This document shows positions 59,260-64,000 of a DNA stretch of 64,000 nt, piece by piece. The notes beneath the pieces were generated by a model, which had not been told where the DNA came from, did not search any database, and saw nothing but the letters and a program-made list of their open reading frames with translations. Every line of letters begins with the position of its first letter. Within the stretch, counting starts at the first letter, position 1. The stretch spans positions 41,250,701-41,314,700 of the forward strand of contig NC_074717.1 of assembly GCF_947242115.1 (NCBI RefSeq), given 5' to 3'. The translations under genes and the position numbers were made by a program. Source of the DNA: Biomphalaria glabrata. Its lineage: Eukaryota; Mollusca; Gastropoda; Planorbidae.

Positions 59260-59335
59260 AACAGGGTTTGAACCCGGGACCATCGATAAGTCCGAACGAC
59301 AGTCCAGAGCTCAAAACGCACGATAAGTTAGCCAT
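59260..59335 (-). repeat. S3 SINE head fragment (unit B copy)
   Basis: Duplicate of the fragment at 45360. Confidence 0.55.
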
Positions 59336-59977
59336 CCATCTTCGTGTTGTTCATTTCATTTTTTCCCCACAAGATTGCAATCTTTTAGCCGTTTTTTTTT
59401 CCCAGTTTTGAAATGACCCGACAATCATAGTCCTGTGTCCTTTCAGATACAGTCGTTCTAAATTTTAGTTTTGGCATAAAAGAAAGTATGTGGGAGGAGA
59501 TAGCTAAAGACCGGACAGCATGGAGACAGACTTGTGCATGCTAGTACGAACCTCGCCGAGAGCTAAAGAAACAAAGCGGCCTTAATCAAGAGAAAGAAAA
59601 AGAAATCTGCCCTATCAGCAAGCCCTAGGACAGATACATATACATGCACAAACTGTGGCAAACTCTGAAAATGTTGCGTACCGTTTTAAATAGACATAAA
59701 GTTCCAGTTTAAGTGACCTTGTAAAATTATTAGCAGCACTGTTAATAGAAAAACTTGATTGCGCAGAGGTCATGCTATAAACATTCTTACAATGATGAAG
59801 CAATAGAAGAAATAGTTAAAATGAGATATTTTGGTTATCATCAGTTTTATGAAGGAGAAGTTTCTTTTTTTAAAAAAATAATTTTCTTTATGTTCTTATT
59901 TAAACTTAAAGAAACATTCAAAATTATTCTTTAATGTGATACAAAAAAAAAAAAAAAAACAGTTATTAACAGATTGA

Positions 59978-60299
59978 TTACAAAGTAAAACCATATTCAC
60001 TATAAAAATGTGTTCCTATAGCGGATGTCAGGTTTACTGTCAGGTCTAGGAAAGGGTTGACACTGAGCAGTTGACATGATCTTGTTGACGTGACCCAGTT
60101 GAAGGCCGTACAGTAGTGAGTTGACCTACGTTGAAGACATTCCTGGAGGCAGTTGTTCAAGTCGCTGACGATCAGGGTGATGATTGGCTCATTGGTCAGT
60201 TTAGTGTCCCCTAGTCTGTTAAAATAGACCTCTTCAAAGCTGGAATTACTCACTAAGACTTCTATCTCACAAACATGTAGGTGTTCTATACTTGCAAGT
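59978..60299 (-). CDS. Gene 4 exon 3
   Basis: 322 nt; last lectin strand and PAN-like four-cysteine region ending SEYGFTL. Acceptor ttgtttcag|ACTTGC. Confidence 0.85.
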
Positions 60300-62250
60300 C
60301 TGAAACAAAAAAATGCATAAAATTTCAGTCGAATAAAGTGTTGAAATGATATTAAAAGTTATAGAGGCTTTTTCCTCTAAATGTGTCTACGTGTGTGCTT
60401 CAAAACAAACATCTTGTGGAGCCAAGACGGACACTTCAATAAGTTACGAGTTTACACTAGATAAGTGTAACGATCACACTTGCCGGGGATTATAAATACC
60501 AATAATTCAATGAAGTGAAGAAAGAGACATCTCTCTGTATTTTCTTAAAACTTCTTTAATAACACTTCTTCAACTTTCACATAAAATAACTTCTCAATTC
60601 AGTAACAACTTGACTTGATACTTCTTAAATAAAACTTAAAGATACATGAAACTTCACTTCACTTCAACTTCAACCAATAAAAGTTTAATTAAATGGACCC
60701 GCTTATATCACAAAACTTAACTAAACCTTTACTAAGAGATGACTTAAGCCAGTGATGCTCAACCTTATTCGACCTGAGCGCCATTTCAACTATCGAAACG
60801 CTTGTCGAGGGCCACATCAACAAAAAGGTATGAAAAATGAAATCAAAATTTACCTGAAACTATTTGAAACTATTGGATCTAGTACTTACATTAATTAATG
60901 AGATTGTTAAAGTCTATCATTTTTTACGGGTCTTAAAAGTTAAAATGGTTTCATTTCTCTACTTAAAATGTGAGCAACATTTTAGCTACCTTTACCAGCT
61001 ACTTATTTTCTTGTCTCTTTTCGGCAAATATTCTCATCGGTCTTCCAATCTCTAGGTGTAGTTTAACCAACCTTTTAGACGTGTCTCAAACCAAGAAGGC
61101 CTTTATATTTGTTTTATAATGTCACTGTATATGTTGTTTTTTTTTTTGTTTGAAACAGCAAGACTTTCTTTAGAAAACAAATATGTTGGCTTATTATCAT
61201 GTTCCACAAAAAAGATACATTCACTTTTCCTGGTGCATTCAGAGTTCCATTTTATAAACTCATAATCGCCCACTCGTTAAAGGTCATGTATTAATTCATC
61301 ACAGAAAAGTGAGGGCCCTAACGAAGGTAAAGATACATTTACAACAATTTTTAAGGGGGGAGGATTTTCTACTTCTTGTGCCGACGTTTCGCCGGGCCGG
61401 ATGGAACCACATCGCGGGCCGGTTCTGGCCCGCGGGCCGTACTTTGGGCATCACAGACTTAAGCTATAACTAAGCGAGGATCATCGCTCTACAAGAACTA
61501 CTACTGTGCGAGGACCCCGTCTAACTGACTTTCCCTTAATTTATACCTTTCTTCATCGTACATTTTAATAACTTTGACCTTCTAGAACAGGGTCGATTGA
61601 CGATTTGCTGGGGTTGCCTAAGATCATCGAAAATATGGATTGTTATTGTCTATTCTTCTATTGCTGTGTGGGTGGGGGTCGCGGCAGAGTGGGGGATTAT
61701 AATAAGGGGTCGCCGAGCAAAAAAGGTTGAGAACCGCTGTTCTAGAAGCTGACGTGTGCTATTTTTTTTCTCTTAACCCCTTTCTTTGATTGGATACCTA
61801 AAATTAACTTGTTTACGCTGGACACTTGCACTGATTTGAACTCGATTCTAGAAACTGGTCGAAATAGGTCACAGACTCGACTCGTGACAATAAGTCTACC
61901 CAACTTATCATAAGAAGTATGTGTCTATCAATACACTAGATAAGTCTACCTACCATATCATTAGACGTATATATCTGCAATACACTAGATAAGTCTACCT
62001 ACCTCATAAGACATTAATATTTACCATCACACTAGATAAGTCTACCTACCTCATAATAAGACGTACATATCTACCAACAATTGGTGCCGTGCAGTTATAG
62101 AGAAAAGTTCCAGCACCAGGCGAAGCTGTTTGATGGTAGCAGACGTGACCTGAGATGTCAGCGAAGTTGACAAGTTTGCTTGGATCTTGTTCAAACACAT
62201 CAATATCGAAGTTACTGAGTCTCGCGGGAATGTAAGGGGAACCATCCTGT
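59978..62250 (-). CDS. Gene 4: F-type lectin/PAN-like gene, exons 2 and 3 (5' part outside window)
   Basis: Fourth copy, partial. Exon 3 is 60299-59978 (322 nt) and exon 2 is 62250-62050 (201 nt), both with correct GT-AG sites and phase 2. Exon 1 was not found up to 64000, so it must lie further right unless it is lost. Exon 2 encodes QDGSPYIPARLSNFDIDVFE... HVCYHQ... GRYVRLIM and differs from genes 2/3 by several residues. Exon 3 is nearly identical to gene 3. Intron 2 (60300-62049) is unrelated to that of genes 2/3 except for the donor repeats near exon 2, and contains two hAT-type non-autonomous elements. An older paralogue, probably functional if exon 1 exists. Confidence 0.8.
60750..61456. 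mobile_element. Non-autonomous hAT-type element in intron 2 of gene 4
   Basis: 707 bp with imperfect inverted ends (CAGTGATGCTCAA and, reversed, CTGTGATGCCCAAA) and a perfect 8-bp target duplication ACTTAAGC at 60742-60749 and 61457-61464. The right end has the GGCCCGCGGGCC motif common in hAT termini. No transposase is visible. Confidence 0.85.
61588..61739 (-). mobile_element. Short hAT-type MITE in intron 2 of gene 4
   Basis: 152 bp flanked by the 8-bp target duplication TTCTAGAA (61580-61587 and 61740-61747). Its right end (GGTTGAGAACCGCTG) is the inverted form of the MITE end at 39825, so they are the same family; the left end appears internally truncated. Confidence 0.8.
61892..62055 (-). 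repeat. Splice-donor minisatellite in gene 4 (4 units, two degenerate)
   Basis: Same family of units; the two outermost have lost the exact donor sequence. The innermost is the real exon 2 donor at 62050. Confidence 0.75.
62050..62250 (-). CDS. Gene 4 exon 2
   Basis: 201 nt between acceptor gatgtag|ACAGG and donor ATGAG|gtaggt; second half of the lectin domain. Confidence 0.85.
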
Positions 62251-62859
62251 CTACATCAATGAGATATTTACATAAAAAGATCAATGAGATTTATTTAGCA
62301 ATTCATGAGATACAGAAATGTAATCATTCATAAACCATTAATAGTAACTATTAGAATAGTCTTCATATGTTTGGCTACTCTGCAACAGTTACTATAGTTT
62401 TATTGTTGGTTTTTGATCATTTTAATGTATTTTGTCTTATTCAAAGTGCCACCACCAGGTTTATAACAGTATTGTTATGACTTTGATTTTATGTGCATAT
62501 TTTGTAAAAGAAGGCAAACAGTAGTAACATATTGACATGCTTAACGTATCTAAACACTATAAAATATTTTGAAGGAAAAACAAGAATAATATAAAAATAA
62601 TTTTAAACACAGACAAACAAAGCTTATATTGAGTGTAGTTGCATGAACTTGCATCAATTAGTTTGTATAAGTCATTTAATTAAATTTGTAACAGATCAAG
62701 ACCAATAACAATAAATCTGTGCTATTAGAAATATTTCTACCAATAGTTTTTTGCTTAGTGCAATTTAATTCTTTTAGCTTTTCAATAACCAGTGATCATA
62801 TCATTTATCAAGCTAGAACAGTTGGGAAAGGGGGGGGGGTGGTGGTGAAAGAAAGGGGT

Positions 62860-63260
62860 ATCCTGTCAATGTTACCGTGGTCGTTTTTCAAATGCATTTA
62901 TAAAAAAAAAAGTTGAACGACCCAATCTCGAGCGCTAAGGCCTCCTCAAGCCAATACACTACCCACTGTGCCAGGAATGAGCTTATAAAAATAGAAGGTT
63001 TTATAGTTATAGATTGTTAATTTCAAACTGTTATCTACAAAGTATAAAGGGGACTTATTCAACTCATATCACCACATCAGTCAAGTAAAATTTCGCTTCC
63101 TTGTTCAAGATACCAAACGAAATCAGTAATCTTTTTTAAATCATTCTTGTTTCGTCATTTAAAATAAATAATTGTGTAACATTTCAGCTTTATCAGAGTT
63201 TGGGTGCTGGAGAAATAACGTGTACTTACTTTTTAACATACATACAGAGTGAGTGGATAT
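62860..63260 (+). repeat. R5 interspersed repeat near right end
   Basis: Diverged R5 copy with the TTTCAGCTTTATCAGAG and CAGAGTGAGTGGATA motifs, upstream of exon 2 of gene 4. Confidence 0.55.
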
Positions 63261-64000
63261 TGTTAGGCGCTTCCGCGGTGTCGAATGCAAACAAACCAAA
63301 ATGGAGGTAACACTCAATGAAATGTAGAATCCACTAACACCGGCGAAAGGCCTAACAATCAATGGAAGTTAGTCGACACTGATACTGAATATCGGACAAG
63401 TTTAGTAACAATGAAGGGAACAGTCGAATGTCAGCTACGTTCATAAAATGCTACTTATTTCTACAATCACGTGCACACGGGGCGAGAAACTTTATTGGCG
63501 CCCCCACCCACCCCCATTTTCCATGAACATCACAGAGAACTATAGGGTTCTAACTAAAAAGTACTTAATAATAATAAGTATTTTATAATAATAGAATACA
63601 AATAGCCGTAGAATGCACTAACTAAAATATCTACAATAATTTTTTTGGGGCGCCTCCCTACGCCTCAGCCCACTAGGGAATAGAAAGGCTGGGAGAACAA
63701 TACATAAAGGGAGATCAGTATAACAAAGAGTAAAGACTGAAGAGTGGACATGGGCCCAATTGCCCTGAACAGAAACTGTAATGACTCAATACTAAGACGC
63801 TTAGAAGTTGGGTTTAATTGTGTATTTCCTTAGTGACTCGACGGTACAATAAAAACTTAGAACAGAAATAGGTTAGAGATAAAATAACGGATGCATAGAA
63901 AGGACGTTTTCTTCAACTGACGACTTGAACTGTGCCCTTCTAATTTGAATAAATGCAGCATTTCTAAAAGGCCGGATTAATTTGTTCTATTTCAGTTGCT

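Larger units (their letters stand above)
46392..60299. repeat. Segmental duplication unit B
   Basis: 13.9-kb tandem copy of unit A carrying gene 3, a hAT element, the 29-bp VNTR and exon 3 of gene 4 at its right end. Confidence 0.9.

Overview
This looks like nuclear DNA of a pulmonate-type gastropod mollusc (a Biomphalaria/Bulinus-like snail). The genus is an inference from genome style: AT-rich sequence with intron-containing genes, secreted F-type-lectin/PAN-like proteins, abundant tRNA-headed SINEs, and Tx1/L1-type LINE, hAT and MITE sequences. There is no bacterial gene organisation, CRISPR array or operon.

The only convincing host genes are four paralogues of one secreted protein, about 260 residues long. 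It has a signal peptide, an F-type lectin (fucolectin-like, galactose-binding jelly roll) domain and a C-terminal four-cysteine PAN/Apple-like segment. Every complete copy has the same three-exon structure with both introns in phase 2. Exon 1 carries the signal peptide and the first half of the lectin domain. Exon 2 (always 201 nt) carries the second half. Exon 3 (always 322 nt) carries the last lectin strand and the PAN-like part. Gene 1 is on the + strand (16420-22456). Genes 2 (25613-37035), 3 (46070-51423) and 4 (59978 to beyond the window end) are on the - strand, head-to-tail, convergent with gene 1.

Layout: 1-16.4 kb has no recognisable host gene and is filled with SINEs, LINE 3' fragments, a pentanucleotide satellite and old hAT-like pieces. 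16.4-22.5 kb is gene 1. 22.5-25.5 kb is intergenic, with two related MITEs (one split by a SINE) and LINE fragments. 25.6-46.39 kb is duplication unit A (gene 2 plus upstream DNA). 46.39-60.30 kb is unit B (gene 3 plus the same upstream DNA, nearly identical). 60.3-64 kb is the older, divergent gene 4, whose exon 1 lies outside the window.

The history of the locus can be read directly. A 2.5-kb hAT transposon sits at the same place with the same 8-bp target duplication in units A and B, so it predates the duplication. Exon 3 of gene 3 is like gene 4 up to the exon/intron border and like gene 2 from there on, the signature of unequal crossing-over between exon 3 of gene 2 and exon 3 of gene 4. 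A full-length two-ORF Tx1/L1-type LINE (29929-36211) then landed in intron 1 of gene 2 only. Gene 3 keeps the exact pre-insertion site, and the LINE is bounded by a perfect 14-bp target duplication.

The most unusual feature is a 50-bp minisatellite whose unit straddles the exon 2/intron 2 border. It multiplies the splice donor to about 4 copies in gene 4, 5 in gene 2 and 9 in gene 3, but leaves a single donor in gene 1.
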